This document shows, one piece after another, positions 10,449-21,401 of a stretch of DNA of 64,000 bases (the first letter of the stretch is position 1; each line of letters opens with the position of its first letter). This DNA comes from Paragonimus westermani (Eukaryota > Platyhelminthes > Trematoda > Plagiorchiida > Troglotrematidae), in NCBI GenBank assembly GCA_008508345.1, contig QNGE01000864.1:35453-99452 (forward strand), read 5' to 3'. The notes beneath the pieces are model-generated. The model did no database searches, was not told where the DNA came from, and worked only from the letters and a program-made list of their open reading frames with translations. Made by a program: the position numbers and the translations under genes.

Positions 10449-11566
10449 ATGGCGACGGCTGTCACTGGCCAAATCAACAGTCGCCACTTCTACGTCAACA
10501 ACTCCACCGGACTCCGTTTTCCCACTGACACCTGTGCCGAGGTCGGCGTTATACCTCCGGGTAAATTAAAACGCGACCTCACACCCATGGAGTACACCCC
10601 ACAGGCGACTAACAATTCCAAAATTGCGACCAATACCCAGCACCTGTTGACGGTCGACCTCGGGCTGCGTCAAAGTTTCCCTTGGATATTTATCATTGCC
10701 AACGTTCAACACGCAATCATCGACGACGGTTTTCTCACCAAGTACGGTTTGACTGTTGAACTCAGCCGCCGGAAACTTGTAGACAGCACCACTGCTTTGT
10801 GCGCTCAGGGTGAAGCTACCACCATCAATTCGATCGGACTTCGAACGGCTTTACCAGAGGCCAACCAGTACACGGTGCTGCTGAAACAACTTCCCGGAAG
10901 TTACCTAGCGACCGCCAACACCACGGCGCAGAAACATGATGTTTTCCATCACATCACCACCAAAGGACCACTCAGATTTGCGCGTCCACACCGGCTGCCT
11001 CCAGGGAAACCGAAGTTCGCCAAAGAGGAATTTGCAGAAAGGCCGCGGCTCGGAATCATTCGTCCTTTAAACAGACCGTGTCATCGCATTTACACATGGT
11101 CCCCAAGAAGACGGCGGGTGATTGGAGACCATGCGGCGACTACCGAGCGCTGAACGACGCAACTGTGCCGGATCGCTATCTCATTCCGTACAACCATGAT
11201 GTCTCCATCGGATTATCTGGAAAAACGATATTTCCTAAAATAGATTTTGTCACCGCATATCACCAGATTCCTGTGGCCCTCGATGACATCGTCAAGAGAG
11301 CGATCACAACTCCTTTTGGCCTATTTGAATTCGTTCGTATGTCCTCCGGCTTCAGGAACGCCGCACAGACATTCCAAAGCTTTATTGACCGAGTCCTAAA
11401 TGGACTGGACTTTGTGTTCGTCTACATCGATGACATATTGGTCGCCAGCAGCAACGGGCGGTTGCATCTGTCTCACTTGGAATCTGTATTTCAGCGTTTA
11501 CATCACTACGGCGCCACCATCAACACAACAAAATGCATCTTCGGTATCCCTTCTATGGGCTTTCTC
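10449..11566 (+). pseudogene. Gypsy-1 protease and 5' half of reverse transcriptase
   Basis: The aspartic protease matures Gag-Pol. Its active-site motif, normally DT/SGA, reads DTCAEVGVIPPGK near 10526, so the catalytic Gly is Cys. A frameshift near 11080-11140 leads into [35 protein letters not shown] (first Asp) and [11 protein letters not shown] (YIDD box, both Asp kept). The RT breaks off after SMGFL at 11566, where Gypsy-2 is inserted, and continues at 15810. The open frame that runs on to 11620 enters the LTR of Gypsy-2 and is not RT. Confidence 0.9.
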
Positions 11567-11663
11567 TGTTGTGTTTATTGGTGCGATAAAACGACACTGG
11601 GAAAACGAGTACTGTATTGACAGTCGCAAGCGCGAAAGCGAACAAGCATGTGCATGAACCAAC
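11567..11663 (-). repeat. Gypsy-2 3' LTR remnant (97 bp)
   Basis: Matches 15556-15652 with three differences, then similarity stops at 11664, where pol C-terminal sequence begins. The rest of the 3' LTR, about 157 bp, and any polypurine tract are deleted. Confidence 0.88.
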
Positions 11664-13203
11664 ATGGCAGAACCGATGCGTCTCATAACTCTACCCGGAA
11701 TCCAGGATCTCTGGTGGGGGCTTGCGTCAATAATGTATATTAAATCCCCTGGTTTGAAGACGCGCTTATTTTGTGAACGGTAGCTGTGTTTTTTCCACCG
11801 TCCCGACTACAGATGTTGGCGTTTGGTTTTGATGGCAACATCATATCTAGGGGTGTTCTAATTCGTCTACCCAAGAAGGCTTCTGCTGGTGATTTCCCTT
11901 TCGGACCGCAGGCGTTAGGAGTTGATCTATAAGTGCGCAAGAAAGTATTTAACATTTCCGGGACAGTTCCTTCGCCTTGCAGTTTCTGAAGAGCTCTTTT
12001 GAATGTGTCCACGAATCGCTCCACCTGTCAATTGGATTGTGGATGATATAAAGCTGTGTGTACCAACTGTGCCCCCATTGCTTTGCAAAAGTTGACAAAT
12101 ACCATGGAAGTGAATTGTGGTCCGTTATCAGATACAATGATTTCTGGGACCCCAAACTGAGAAAATAGCTGACCTAGCGCAGTGACGGTGGTAGAAGTGG
12201 AACCAAGTGATATCGGGATAACTCCGGGCCATTTTGAATACGCGTCGACAACAACAAAATATTATTCACCGTTAAGAGGCCCAGCAAAATCAATGTTAAT
12301 ACGTGTCCAGGGACCTTTTGGTTCTGGCCAGGAAATCGCGTTCACTCTGGGGGGTGCTTTTGCTGCTGGGGCGCAGCTTTCACAACTCCGTACCGTCGAT
12401 TCTATGTCCTGGTCAGTTCCGGGCCAGAACATGTAGCTACGTGAAATCGTCTTCATGCGTGCCATGCCTGGATGTCCAACGTGTAACTGACGTAGTAGCG
12501 TTGATCGCAGAGGTGCCGGTATCACCAGACGATCTCTGAGCATGACACAACCATCCGAAATTGTCAGTGCGTCCCGTTTGCAGTAGGAAGGCATAATATC
12601 TGCTCCCACTGAATTATTGGGCCAACCGACTCGCAGATATGTCAAGACACGCTGCAAAGCACGATCGAATTTCACTGCTCCCATTGTTTGCAAAAATGTA
12701 ACCGGAAAATGGCGAATGGGGTCTGATAACACATATCGGACGTCGGCATCCACATTAATTGATGCGCTGACAGTATCTTCTGGTATTCTAGTGCTCATCT
12801 TCTGAGAGATCAACCGAGATAATGCATCTGCATGCCCAAAGTTACCAGTTCTCACATATTTGATAGTAAAATCATAACTCATGAGCGTGAGAGCCCATCG
12901 TTGAATTCGATTTGCCGTATGCACGGGAATACCTTTAGCAGCACCAAATATAGATAGCAGTGGCTTATGATCAGTGCACAATGAGAACCTGCGACCAAGA
13001 AGCATTTTGTGAAATTTTTTGACCGCGTAAACCAAAGCGAGACCCTCTTTCTCAATTTGACTGTAGTTTCTCTCTGTCGATGTAAGGGTGCGTGAGACGT
13101 GAGAAACTGCCTTATGATGGTCATCTGGGAATTGATGAAGTATGATGGCGTCAGTGCCATATTCCGAAGCGTCTGCTACGAAAATTATGGGAAGATTTGG
13201 ATT
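11664..13203 (-). pseudogene. Gypsy-2 RNase H and integrase
   Basis: RNase H removes template RNA; integrase inserts the cDNA. RNase H begins near 13203 with FVADASEYGTDAIILH just after a TAA, then CTDHKPLLSIFG and GHADALSRL. The integrase zinc domain is LHVGHPG ... CESC (HHCC), followed by NIDFAGPL. The core shows VVDAYSKWP (first Asp), VSDNGPQFTS (second Asp) and VERFVDTFKRALQ (Glu), so the whole DDE triad is present. A TAA near 12260 and a TGA near 12026 interrupt it. The tail (about 11760-11670) has GDLIYIIDASPHQRSWIPGR, typical of the integrase C-terminal end. Confidence 0.9.
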
Positions 13204-14165
13204 TTAATGCGTCAAAAGAAGGTCGGATAACAGCACTTGTTTAATGCGTTCAAATGAGCTCTGACAAGCATTGGACCATACCCACTCCGAAGTAATCTGT
13301 AGGAATTTGTTTGGTGGAGCACGCAAATCGTGCATGTTAGACACAAAATTGTTGTAATAATTGAGTATTCCCAAGAAGGATTTTGGAGCAGTCCTGTCCT
13401 TCAGAACTGGGAGCGTAGCAATGGCAGCAATTCTGTCTGGATCCGGTCGACGACCTGTTTCATCAATGACCGAACCAAGGTACCTTATATTGGAGAGCAT
13501 GATTTCACATTTTTCTATTCGTAGCGTAAAGCCATAGTCTTGGACACGCTGGAAAACAGTATGTAAATGCTGGATATGATCATCAACAGATGAACTGGCT
13601 ATGATAATGTCGTCCATGTAAGCCATGGCATATGGTATATCAGACAACATAGTGTCCATTGTCTGCTGAAAAATCGCCGGGGCGCACTTTACTCCGAAAT
13701 GCAACCTGTCATATTGGTGCAGCCACGATATGTATTAATCGTCAATAGTTTATTACATTTATCCTCAATCTCAACTTGGAGATAGGCATCGGAAAAGTCA
13801 ATCTTTGAGAATACTGTCCCACCATTAAGCCGAGCAAACAAGTCTTCCGGAATCGGAAGTAGGTACTGATGCGTTTCCAGTGCGTTATTCAGTTCTGTAG
13901 AAAAATCGCCACTTAATCGTACACCTCCGTTCGCCTTCCTGACCACTACAATGGGGGCTGCCCAAGTTGGATTACTAACTCGTTGTAGTACCCCTGCTTG
14001 TTCTAATCTGTCGAGCTCTGCATTTATTGTTGTCGTTGCTGAGAAGGGCACTGGTCGTTTGGGACGAAACACAGGTGTGTTTCCGGGTTCCAGATGTAAA
14101 ACCCCTTTTGCTTTCGTGCATAAACCAAGGTTTCCTGTGAACAGATCGGAGTATGTACTTTGCAA
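13204..14165 (-). pseudogene. Gypsy-2 reverse transcriptase
   Basis: Ty3/Gypsy RT in two frames. 14165-13689 holds the fingers and first palm motif (VLQRVSNPTWAAPIVVVRKA, FSKIDFSDAYLQVEIE). A frameshift at about 13700 leads to 13704-13204 with HFGVKCAPAIFQQTMD, AMAYMDDIIIAS (YMDD box) and FLGILNYYNNFV. All catalytic aspartates are present. Only the frameshift and the terminal TAA before RNase H disrupt it, so this inner element is better preserved than the outer one. Confidence 0.93.
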
Positions 14166-14169
14166 AATG

Positions 14170-14760
14170 TGGACGACTTCTAAGCGCTTATGGGGACGAT
14201 AGATGCAACGTCATACGGTTGTTTGTCAGAGGTTTGATTGGGAGGAGCAAAAATAGAGTTGAACGGTACATTCCACAGATTTAACTTCTGAATCCAATCA
14301 ATACTTAATAAATTAAGACTGTCAGACTGTGAAACAGAACAAACACCCGAACAACGGGAGTCACGAAATGAAAATTCTCAGTGGAACACACCCAGGAACT
14401 GTATTTGATCACCAATAGCGTTTCGTGCCACGCGCTTCGTGTGAAAGTATGTTGGTTTCTCAGTAGCTTCCCAATATTTCCTCGAAACGTTCGTGATATC
14501 TGAGGCGGTGTCGATTTGCAGAGTCACAGGAAACCCGTTAATTGAAACAGTCACATATTTCCTCAGTTGCGAAAAATAAGGTCCTGTCGTCGCTAACACA
14601 ACGTTAGACTGTCTTCTCTCACGATTGCCTGCTGGTTTGAGTATGGGATTCTGGTTATGAAAACAGTGGCTTTCTTTGTGGTCATAGCGACTGCAAAGTT
14701 GACATTGATGAGAACGGAATGGACAAAATCGAACATGTTGCCGTTGTCCACAATTTCAGC
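14170..14760 (-). pseudogene. Gypsy-2 nucleocapsid zinc knuckles and protease
   Basis: Follows gag on the minus strand in one frame. Two zinc-binding boxes: C-x-N-C-GQRQH-VRF-C (one residue short between His and Cys, with a TGA in its second position) and CQLCSRYDHKESHC, a canonical CX2CX4HX4C. Protease follows (14599-14378) with VTLQIDTASDITNVS, where the active-site motif is DTAS rather than DTGA, a variant found in some Gypsy lineages. Two further stops (TGA about 14377, TAG about 14190) lie between protease and RT. The two TGA codons at sites where Cys or Trp is expected are most simply point mutations. Confidence 0.82.
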
Positions 14761-15535
14761 AGGCCGTCGGTGGCCCCGTCGGTCGTCTGGTGTGTTGTTG
14801 TGTACTGTTTCTGGTAACCTTATCGACAAACAGATCGTCTTGATGCTCTTGTCTACCCTGACCCATCTGCAAGTCCTTCTTGAGGTTGACAAAGCGTAAG
14901 TACTCAGCCGTTAGCTCCTGCACTGAAGGTTCTATCATATTGTCAAGTTTCCCCAGAAGTCTGATGCGAATATCTGCATCAGCTTGCGATGTAAGTCCCG
15001 CAACAAAGACAAGGCTTTTGAATTGATCTGAAGTAAGTTTCTGGATCTGGAAGCGTTCGCATTCCTTGTTAACTCTTCCGGCATACGTGACTATGTCTTC
15101 CTCGGGTAGTCTGTTCAGTTTAAGACAATTATATCGAATGTTGAACAGGGATGTGCGTTCACCGAAAATGATACTGAGATTTGCGACTGTATCTTCAAGT
15201 TTGAAACCTCGAAGATGTTTAGGTAGCACATAGTTGCAGTATTGCGTGTGCTCCGCTGTGCCCAGTTTTTGCACTAATAAACGCACTTGAGCTGCGTCAC
15301 TCAACTCAGATCCATCAACCAGAAAAATATCCTCGTAACGATTGTACCACGTCATAAATGTGATTCCATTATCCGGGTCATATCGGAACTCCTGAATGGA
15401 TGCGCCCACGGTTTCTTTCAGCTCTGATTCGCTCTTGGCTTCTTTCTTGATTTGTCCGGACGATTTCAACTTGGCCAGCACCGACTCCATCAGTTTTGTT
15501 TTTCGGCTGATCATGTATGAGCTCGAGTAATTCTT
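14761..15535 (-). pseudogene. Gypsy-2 gag
   Basis: Capsid-like protein of the nested element. The open frame runs back to 15733, but that part lies in the LTR and the primer site, so the real start is probably the ATG of MISRKTKLMESVLAKLKSSG, near 15510, or slightly upstream. It contains TFMTWYNRYEDIF and FGERTSLFNIRYNCLKL, patterns of Gypsy gags with a retrotransposon capsid domain. It reaches the zinc knuckle at 14756, where a TGA ends it. No frameshift inside, about 250 codons, one of the best-preserved reading frames of the window. Confidence 0.85.
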
Positions 15536-15555
15536 TTTCCATCTCCGTCGCCAAA
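15536..15555 (-). other. Gypsy-2 primer-binding-like site
   Basis: Read on the minus strand, the base after the 5' LTR starts TTTGGCGACGGAGAT. A TTGGCGAC-type motif directly behind the LTR is common in Ty3/Gypsy elements and fixes the LTR end at 15556. Which tRNA it would pair with was not determined. Confidence 0.6.
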
Positions 15556-15809
15556 TGTTGTGTTTACTGGTGCGGTAAAACGACACTGGGAAAACGAGTA
15601 CTGTATTGACAGTCGCAAGCGCGAAATCGAACAAGCATGTGCATGAACCAACGAGCAAGCAGTGGCCTTCCGGCAGCGGAAAACGATTGGTAGTTACACA
15701 ACAGCGTATGACAAAGCAACCAATCATGTGCATGATTCAGCAAGTGTTAACACGTCAGTCGATCAGTTTGGTCGGGCGGAACAAAGAAGGTGGTAATGAA
15801 TGTGAAACA
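15556..15809 (-). repeat. Gypsy-2 5' LTR (254 bp)
   Basis: Bounded by TGTTGTG at 15556 and GTGAAACA at 15809. The left 97 bp match the remnant at 11567-11663. The right end is placed where Gypsy-1 RT sequence resumes (GCCCACCATGTT). Confidence 0.8.
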
Positions 15810-16762
15810 GTTCGCCCACCATGTTATTCTCGGTCATCGCATCGACAAAGACTGCATCAGACCGCTACCGGAGAAAACTGACGCCATTTCGGATTATCCA
15901 TTGCCCCAATCTATAAAAATCCTCCGTCGATTTTTTGGGACTGTCAATTACTATCGTCGCTTTGTCCCCAATTGCTCTGACATGCTCAAAACCATTGACA
16001 GATTTACTACAAAATAACCCCAAAAAGTTCGTCTTCACTCCAGAAGTCACAACCGCTTTCAATTCCGTCAAGCAGGCTCTAGCTAACGCCACATCCCTCA
16101 GCTATTTGAGTGATAATGAACATGCACGACTAATTCTGGAGACCGACGCCTCTCAGTCTGCTGTCGGTGCGGTCTTGCGACAAATCATCGGCGATAAAAT
16201 CCGACCGCTATCCTTTTTCTCCCGAAGGCTAAAACCTGAACAAACGAGGTACAGCACCTTCGGCAAGCATTTCCGACATTTGTTGGGAGGATGTCAATTT
16301 ACCATCCTCACGGACCACAAGCCGCTAACACCCGCTTTCAACACTTCCCCAGACAGATACTCCCCGAGAGAAACCCGCCGCTTGGACTTTCTCTCCCAGT
16401 TCACGACGGACATCCGCCACATAGATGGTCCTAGCAACCTGGTCGCAGATGCTCTACCTCGCGCACAAATTCATCACTTATCAACATTTCCCATCGATTT
16501 AAAAGCCATAGAGGCGGCACAACAAAACGACGAGGAAGTAAGTGAACTGCGCTCTCACAACTCTATGAAATTCGCTCACCTACCGCTCCTCCACTGCGAC
16601 TCCAAAATATACTGTGACATCTCGACTGGTAAACCTCGACCTTATGTCCCCTCTAATTACCGGCAAAATATTTTCAGCCACTTCCACCCTATCTCCCATT
16701 CTAGCGTCCGATCCACCGTCAAGCTAATCATCGACCGTTTTGTTTGGCCAACCATGCGATAG
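15810..16762 (+). pseudogene. Gypsy-1 RT connection, RNase H and integrase zinc domain
   Basis: Resumes the interrupted RT with AHHVILG and DCIRPLPEKTDAISDYPLP, then RRFFGTVNYYRRFVPNCSDM, the RT thumb/connection motif. A one-base frameshift near 15970-16000 leads to RNase H: LILETDASQSAVGAVLRQ, RPLSFFSRRLKPEQTRYSTF, ILTDHKPLTPAF and NLVADALPRA. The His residues of the integrase zinc domain are in FSHFHPISHSS; a TAG at 16760-16762 follows DRFVWPTMR. The Cys residues continue in the next block (HCLSCQR). Confidence 0.92.
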
Positions 16763-17844
16763 GACATACGTGAATGGGCCAAACACTGTTTATCCTGTCA
16801 GCGAAGTGAGGTACACCGCCACAACCTCACCACATCTGGCACTTTCAGTGCACCTGACACCTGCTTCAGACACGTCCACATTGACATTCTAGGCCCACTT
16901 CCACCTTCGAACGGCTTCACGCATTTGTTGACGTGCACTGATCGTTTCACACGATGGCCGCAAGCGACGCCCATACGCGACATCTCAGCCGGGAACGTCG
17001 CACGGACGTTTGTGGAAACTTGGGTATCCCCTTTCGGCGTAACAACCTCCATCACTACTGACCGCGGTTCCCAGTTCACATCCACGCTGTTTCGTGACCT
17101 GCAGCACTTGCTCGGCTGTAAACACTTCCGAACAACCGCATATCACCCAGCATCAGACGGCCTAGTGGAACGTTTCCATCGTCACCTTAAAGCTGCCATT
17201 CTTGCTATGTCATCTGGCTCAAACTAGCCAGAAAACCTACCACTCATTCTGCTTGGTACCCGTAAAACCGTCAAAGAAGATATCGGCTGCACCTCAGCTG
17301 AACTCGTCCATGACGGTATTTTACGCTTACCAGGTGGAATGTTCACGGATGCTAGAACAACTGGCGAGATAGACCCAACGTCATACGTCACACGTATGAA
17401 ACTACACATGTGCAGGTTAAAGCCAGTTCCAACAAGGACCACCCAGAGGCAGACTCAAGTGCACGAAGACTTTCGCACTTGCCCCATCGTGTTTGTCAGA
17501 GCTGACGCACAAAACATGTCCCTCCAGCCAGCTTATGACGGCCCGTTCAGAGCGTTCGAACGCAAAGATATGTAGTTCATCATCAGCCGTAACAGCACTC
17601 GCGATTCAGCAGGAGTCGACCGCTTAAAAGTGGCCTATGTAAACCCTACAGACTTGCCTTATCCTCCTCTGGTTGTGACCACCTCTTCCTCTCATCCAGG
17701 TCTTCCTACCCAATCCATCCCATACACCCCACAAACACTTTCAGACACCACTACTTCCGCTGAGGACGTACAATTCTTTCATCTCCCTCCACCACAAACA
17801 CGTTGCGGACGACTGCACAAACCACCTGTCCGTTTTGCAGACTA
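16763..17844 (+). pseudogene. Gypsy-1 integrase core and C-terminus
   Basis: Continues in frame after the TAG. HVHIDILGPLPPSNGF carries the first Asp of the DDE triad, TTDRGSQFTS the second and GLVERFHRHLKAAI the Glu. All three are intact. TAG codons at about 17225 and 17573 break the frame. The C-terminal part (SLQPAYDGPFRAFER, then a proline/threonine-rich tail ending TRCGRLHKPPVRFAD) is the standard end of CsRn1-like Pol. About 70 bp follow before the 3' LTR; the purine run AGTGGGGAG (17903-17911) is a weak polypurine-tract candidate. Confidence 0.92.
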
Positions 17845-17914
17845 ATTAGAGTAATATCATCCATCTTCTTTTCGAGGGTTTTCGTAACCTAACCAACGCT
17901 CCAGTGGGGAGTTC

Positions 17915-18362
17915 TGTAGTGCCTTGTGCAGCATTTTGTACAGCATACCTCTCATTGTTTCTCACATTTTTTACCTTCTTCAAATTCACATGCACACTTG
18001 TTTAAATCATGTGAATTGATTCAAGCAACAAAAAGAACAATCTCTTCTAAAGTCGCGAGTCCTGTGTTCTCTTTCTGCGTTCGTTGTCACGTGTGTACGA
18101 ATTTTGGGGGATTTAACGGCTAGCGGAATCCTCATTAATTTCAGCGCATTTCCAAATTCATCGGTCGTCGGAATTATCTCCGTTGTGACTTCCAAGGTTA
18201 CTTGGAACCATACGACAGATCGATTGGATACCGCAATCCGTGTGGTGGAACTCTAAACGACGCACCTTCACAAACCACTGTGAGTCAGTTGTTTTCATTT
18301 CTCATCACTTTTTTCGATTTTGCATACATACCTGGATGTATACAGCGTTTAGATCCACTACA
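17915..18362 (+). repeat. Gypsy-1 3' LTR
   Basis: 448 bp, starting TGTAGTG and ending CACTACA, a perfect 7-bp terminal inverted repeat. Near-identical to 9101-9548. LINE-beta sequence resumes at the next base. Confidence 0.95.
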
Positions 18363-19050
18363 ATGATGAAAGGGGCTTTTCTGTGCACGGAAGGGCATGC
18401 CTGTCAAACGTTTTGCAGGGTCTATATTAGACCACCACTTGAGTACGCTAATCAAGTCGTACACATCGGTCTGAAGGAGGATGTACCCACCACTAAAGGC
18501 CTACAGAGAGGAGTCACCGAAATAGTCGCCGGTTCGCAGCAGCACTCTCACGAGTCTAGTCTCAAAGTTCTCAACATTTATTCACTTGAGTTTCGAAGAT
18601 TTCGCGGTGACTTAAATTTTACACACCACCTCAGCGCGAAACCCGTGCAGCAGTATTTCTTACTCCCAGCAGCCGGTAATAGTCGTAGGGTTTACGACAA
18701 GAAGCTCTAAAATTAGTGATCCCGAACAATCCTCAGGCAACTGTTTTCTTACATGTTTATCGACTACTAGAACGACCTTCCACTGGAAGTTGTTAGCTTC
18801 TGTTCCAATGACCGCCCCAAGGTTTTGTTAGATTTCCACATACATTAGAAATCGTTAGATTGATACTTAACCCTGTTCTGTTGGATAACTACCTCACTGT
18901 TCTTGGTGCTCTCTGTAACTTTCAAGAGCGGTGCTATACCCTGTTTTACTGGCTGTCCTTCGGGTCAACAGATGACCGCTGGACACCGAGAAGGACCAAC
19001 TGATTGGACCTCGATAAGTTAGCCTATCAACCTTGAGTCCGTGAACAAAT
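18363..19050 (+). mobile_element. LINE-beta copy B, 3' segment (C-terminal domain and 3' UTR)
   Basis: Begins atgatgaaagg, where copy A has gggatgataaaaag, so the two halves of copy B join precisely across Gypsy-1. The frame 18363-18710 gives VYIRPPLEYANQVVHIG, RGVTEIVAG and YSLEFRRFRGDLNFTHH, the same domain as 5601-5987. Stops follow, then degenerate LRQLFSY and the LINE 3' UTR down to about 19050. Confidence 0.9.
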
Positions 19051-19915
19051 CACTCGAATCGATTAATTTTAATGTGAAAAATCATAACGGATTCAACGGC
19101 GATGGCGGGTTAAAAAAGCCTCTTTTCTACAGTCGTTTTGGGTGCCTCACAACATATCAGAACGGTATGAAACGCCGAATCTGCCTTCACAGGTTCAACT
19201 GTGAGTGCACTAGCCCTAAAGCGGGACAGTAGATTCTGCTGGTCACTGTGAATGTCTCCATCATCTGCATGAACTGTCTGTTAAAAGGCACATAGGCTGC
19301 GTCTATCTGTGCAATCGACACACTGACACTTTCGAACGCGCCCCAACAGATTATTTCCGGATACCCCTTTAGAGATCATGTCGTCGTTATTTCTCAATTG
19401 ACGTTATCTGAGGGAAAGGATGTTTGAGATAGTCACCATGCTCTTTCAGAAGTGAGGAAGGTACTAATTTTCCTCGACCGGTAGAAGGCCCTCACTTTCT
19501 CTGGAAATGCCGGGTCAAAAAGGGCGGTGTCGCTGCCTACAGTAGAGATGGAGTATGTGTCGGTCAACCTTGAAGACCACACAATCAGCGAGAGAAGGTT
19601 AGCGCTGTGGGGACACTTCTCTGCTACATCACCCCCGTTTGACTAAGTCAGAACAATTCTGGGTACTTTCTTCCTCGCGAACCTAACGAAGTAGTTTTCC
19701 ACGAGCAGGCTTTGCTATAAGAACTCCAGACGATTGCTTGGCATACTTTCCACGCTACTCGTTGAGTTAATCACCGGTGCAGTGTTTTGGAAACTTCAAA
19801 AATGAAATGCACGTATCCCAGCCCGACGGGTCTTGTCTAACAGACCACTTCAAGAACGGGTTTGTATCAAGTGACCAAGACCAAGGCACAACTCAAGGCG
19901 GACATCAAGCTATGA
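19051..19915. other. No recognisable gene
   Basis: Nothing identifiable. Short open frames only; no RT, endonuclease, integrase or LTR motif. Confidence 0.5.
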
Positions 19916-20449
19916 GTGATTGCAGTGGACATGGATCCCCTGCTCAGCTGTTCACCTCCCACTCCTTTGACACCTCCGGCACGGTGCATCAACCCCAAGA
20001 TCCTTGTCAGTTTACCCTCCACAAAGCCGCAGATATCGGGTGGAAGGGATTTGAACATAGAAACCATCTCGCTGCTGTGCTTTGCGCGGCCAACTCCCTC
20101 ACCATGCTGGTTACGTAATTCTACCTCTCTAAAACCTGTCATCGGAACGCATGCTAAGCTTTCCTGCTGCAGCGCGAACAGTACACACCTGGTCGGCTTC
20201 TATGATGTGTTAATCAAGTGGGCTCGAGGTTTACCTGGCTGCGACTATTCGCTGCATAACGACCCATATACATTTTCGGGAGAATGGAAACTCACCCTCC
20301 CAGAGTTCTGTGGAAGGGTGTGGCCAAATGGCGTTGGTAGCGATGGATCAGAAACAGGTTGCGCGCACTACGGGGCGTTCATCGATGCTCAGCTAGTGGA
20401 AAGCAGTCCGTCGCATCCCGGGAAGCTGTTCAGATCCATCCGTCAGTAA
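19916..20449 (+). other. Unassigned 177-codon open frame
   Basis: The longest plus-strand frame in a stretch somewhat richer in GC than its surroundings (19.8-20.5 kb). The predicted peptide is rich in Pro, Ser and Thr at the start (SCSPPTPLTPPARCIN), and I recognise no domain, signal peptide or membrane segment. The opposite strand is also open over 19867-20142 (91 codons), so the openness may reflect base composition. No clear splice sites tie it to a neighbour. It may be part of an unrecognised repeat; host coding function is possible but unsupported. Confidence 0.2.
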
Positions 20450-21401
20450 GAATCGATTAGTGCGGGCGACCACCCACGGACCACTCTTAGGTTTGCGGTC
20501 AGCCTCCCAGCCCGTCCTCGATCCACTCTGTCATTCTTCTCGTTCCACGTTTACATGGGAGAATGCATCGGGAACAATGAGTCGTTGACGGATTAGCAGT
20601 TGTGTGTTTCAATCGCAACGCACCATTTTCAGCATCAGGGGATGCAATTTCTCACGCATTCTAAAATTTTGCAAAACAAGCTTTTCTATTACGACTGGCA
20701 TAGGTGTTCTGCATTTTTCATGTGGTCATGCTTTTCAATTCTGTTATATCTTTGGCAGTTGCGTTCGTATAAGGTGTGTCATTGTGTGCTGCTGGCGGAT
20801 TGCTTCTGATACCAAATATTATCCTCTACATATCTGGTGGAAGTGGGGCACATAATGTCGGCAAGTCTTACAATGACCGCAACGCTTACCGTTCTCGAGG
20901 ATTCACGGGGATTGAAGTGCCGCCAAACTAGCGTTTTCGAGTGGTCCGGGTTTTGTGTGACGACTGACAATTTGATCACGGATGGCAGATGACTCTCGTG
21001 GGGTCACTAAGAAGTACTGCAATAAACAAAAGTAATGTTCACAATGAAAGCTACAAACCGGACCAAAGTGGATGTGTCAAATCTTGGAGTGAAATAATAT
21101 AAAGATTCGACCCACCCCCATTCCTCCAAATGGTTACCCCTATACATTCAACCTCCCCTGTTTCTGAACGTTAACTGGACCTTGACCTGGACAATTTTGT
21201 CTTATCGCGTCAATTTGTAGGTTGCGCGAATAGGCATTTGTCAGTCATTGTGTTTTGCTTGAGTGTTGCGTGTATCCCCCTTTTCGGAGCCCGACTCGCC
21301 CCAATTGCTTTGAACCTGATGACCAGTCGGAAGAGTTCTTTTGGGTATGAATGTCTTATTATGTTATTACGGTTCATATTTAGCCCATTCAGTGGCAAGT
21401 T
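20450..21401. other. No recognisable gene
   Basis: Overlapping small frames at 20600-20860 (plus) and 20779-20979 (minus) match nothing I know. AT-rich in part. No repeat of other window sections was noticed. Confidence 0.5.

Larger units (their letters stand above)
11567..15809 (-). mobile_element. Gypsy-2: second Ty3/Gypsy LTR retrotransposon nested in Gypsy-1, opposite strand
   Basis: On the minus strand: LTR (15809-15556), primer-binding-like site, gag, zinc knuckle, protease, RT, RNase H, integrase and a short 3' LTR remnant (11663-11567). The ends are TGTT...AACA. The outer RT reads up to SMGFL on the left and resumes with AHHVILG on the right, so the insertion is clean. I find no exact target duplication (TCTC at 11563-11566, GTTC at 15810-15813). 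Protein sequences differ clearly from Gypsy-1 (YMDD instead of YIDD, CCHC instead of CHCC), so it is another lineage. Confidence 0.92.
9101..18362 (+). mobile_element. Gypsy-1: complete CsRn1-like Ty3/Gypsy LTR retrotransposon, carrying a nested element
   Basis: Two 448-bp LTRs bound an interior with gag, protease, RT, RNase H and integrase in Ty3/Gypsy order. Without the nested Gypsy-2 (11567-15809) the element is close to 5 kb. The LTRs differ at only four positions that I count. It sits inside LINE-beta copy B; the flanks are ATGC (9097-9100) and ATGA (18363-18366). The intact site in copy A reads gggatgataaa, so this is a 4-bp target duplication with one mismatch. The interior is heavily damaged. 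CsRn1-type assignment rests on the gag box and overall similarity of the domains. Confidence 0.93.

Noticed and set aside
19867..20449. Overlapping open frames on both strands as a gene
   Set aside because: Both strands are open over the same bases in a GC-richer stretch, with no domain; kept only as an unassigned low-confidence frame.
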